Shown here: positions 6,718 through 7,070 of the stretch, piece by piece
How positions within the stretch are numbered: the first letter of the stretch is position 1
Layout: each line of letters begins with the position of its first letter
Origin: Alphaproteobacteria bacterium
Lineage (GTDB): Bacteria > Pseudomonadota > Alphaproteobacteria > Sphingomonadales > Sphingomonadaceae
Assembly (NCBI GenBank): GCA_018828205.1
Contig: JAHJWA010000269.1
Coordinates: forward strand, 1 to 7,070
Length of the DNA: 7,070 nt
Reading direction: 5' to 3'
Position numbers and translations under genes: made by a program
The notes under the pieces: model-generated
The model's database searches: none
The model's input: only the letters and a program-made list of their open reading frames with translations
Told to the model about the DNA's origin: nothing

Positions 6718-6745
6718 TCAGACATCTCGGCATGACGATGGAATT

Positions 6746-6785
6746 GTGACGCATTAATGGCTCTTTAGTGACAGTCATGTGACGC
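6746..6785 (-). promoter_or_regulatory. Tandem PHO box (PhoB-binding array) upstream of the porin
   Basis: Read towards the porin, four 7-base units follow each other with 4-base spacers: GCGTCAC, CTGTCAC, GAGCCAT, GCGTCAC, separated by ATGA, TAAA and TAAT. Unit starts are exactly 11 bases apart. The known PHO box is two CTGTCAT-like repeats with a 4-base, often AT-rich spacer, so this looks like two adjoining boxes. The second unit matches 6 of 7 positions and the others 4 of 7. G at position 3 and CA at positions 5-6 occur in all four. A -10 element is not clear; ATTAAT overlapping units 3-4 would lie 9 bases after the first box. PhoB should activate the porin when phosphate is scarce. Confidence 0.7.
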
Positions 6786-6924
6786 GTACAGGACCAATGG
6801 CGACCTCCGGCAGGCCCTGGCATCGGCGGTGCGCGGCGACTAGACGCCGCTGTGCCAAGTGTCATCCTCCGACGAGCTACTCGAGGCCCTGGTCCCGATT
6901 GGAGCCCAGCCGGGATCGCGCGCG

Positions 6925-6958
6925 AACCTGTCCCAAAGGGCAGGTTAATATCCCTTTG
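6925..6958 (+). promoter_or_regulatory. Alternative hairpins in the probable leader of the lipoprotein gene
   Basis: Hairpin 1 pairs 6925-6930 and 6932-6934 with 6938-6946 (9 bp, one bulged T, AAA loop). Hairpin 2 pairs 6934-6940 with 6952-6958 (7 bp, 11-base loop). They use the same GGG segment and exclude each other. They end 32 bases before the ATG at 6991. No T-run follows, so a switch or operator role is only a suggestion, and TAATAT at 6946-6951 could instead be a promoter -10. Confidence 0.3.
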
Positions 6959-6990
6959 TCCTTCGGGTCTTGTCCGATAGACGGCCCGGC

Positions 6991-7070
6991 ATGGCGCTAC
7001 CCCTTGCTCGCATCGCGGCGGTCCTTTCCTGTTTTGCAATGGTTGCTTGCTCGGATTCCGAGCCGGAAAC
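6991..7070 (+). CDS. Lipoprotein, N-terminal part (cut by window edge)
   Basis: Only 26 codons are visible, MALPLARIAAVLSCF then AMVACSDSEPE. This is a lipoprotein signal peptide: a short start with one Arg, a hydrophobic core, and a lipobox Met-Val-Ala-Cys with the lipid-carrying cysteine at residue 20. Ser and Asp follow the cysteine; the +2 residue is Ser, so the E. coli inner-membrane retention rule (Asp at +2) does not apply simply. The gene diverges from the PhoB-type porin. A phosphate-binding PstS-like lipoprotein would fit that setting, but nothing visible identifies it, and any cell-envelope lipoprotein is possible. There is no clear ribosome site before the ATG. Confidence 0.65.
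   Translation, partial: MALPLARIAAVLSCFAMVACSDSEPE

Larger units (their letters stand above)
6718..6990. other. 273-base divergent intergenic region between porin and lipoprotein genes
   Basis: The porin side holds the PHO-box array. The rest holds a perfect 6-bp hairpin (6833-6838 with 6845-6850) and alternative hairpins near 6925-6958. A lone plus-strand GTGTCAT at 6859-6865 matches a PHO half-site in 6 of 7 positions but has no partner 11 bases away on either side. No gene of convincing quality is seen. Confidence 0.65.

Noticed and set aside
6859..6865. Single PHO half-site facing the lipoprotein gene
   Set aside because: GTGTCAT matches 6 of 7 positions, but there is no second unit 11 bases either side, so a PhoB site for the lipoprotein is not supported.
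6710..7039. 109-codon minus-strand open frame across the porin-lipoprotein gap
   Set aside because: It runs through the PHO-box array, overlaps the lipoprotein signal peptide on the other strand, and is rich in Arg, Pro and Gly with no domain.

Overview
The window looks like ordinary chromosome from a GC-rich alphaproteobacterium. Sphingomonadales (Sphingomonas/Erythrobacter type) is my best guess from the protein style, but no marker gene settles it. Coding density is high. I see no rRNA, tRNA, CRISPR array, insertion sequence, prophage gene or attachment site, and no obvious change in base composition.

Left part, minus strand (1-2108): a membrane-anchored GGDEF diguanylate cyclase lies upstream of trhO (tRNA U34 hydroxylase, rhodanese family). 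trhO is joined by a 4-base ATGA overlap to the start of a glutathione S-transferase-like gene that runs out of the window. Middle, plus strand (2248-5418): a duplicated-ATPase ABC-F protein most like YheS, transcribed divergently from the cyclase. After a 300-base gap rich in hairpins comes a CaCA-family (YrbG-type) Na+/Ca2+ antiporter, possibly preceded by a translated 15-codon leader. Right part: an OprO/OprP-type phosphate-selective porin on the minus strand, convergent with the antiporter and separated from it by a strong hairpin. Diverging from the porin is the first part of a lipoprotein gene that continues beyond the window.

The clearest regulatory signal is upstream of the porin. Four 7-base units, each starting exactly 11 bases after the last and separated by 4-base spacers, match the layout of tandem PHO boxes. 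This predicts PhoB control of the porin under phosphate starvation, and agrees with the porin family called independently from its protein. The divergent lipoprotein may belong to the same phosphate locus, for example as a PstS-like binding protein, but its visible part shows only a lipoprotein signal peptide. The other neighbours (ABC-F, TrhO, GST, cyclase, antiporter) are housekeeping genes with no evident joint pathway beyond the trhO-GST coupling.

I found no candidate for a wholly undescribed system. The observations worth testing are regulatory: the PHO-box array, the antiporter leader ORF, alternative hairpins after the ABC-F gene and before the lipoprotein, and a hairpin abutting the trhO start codon.
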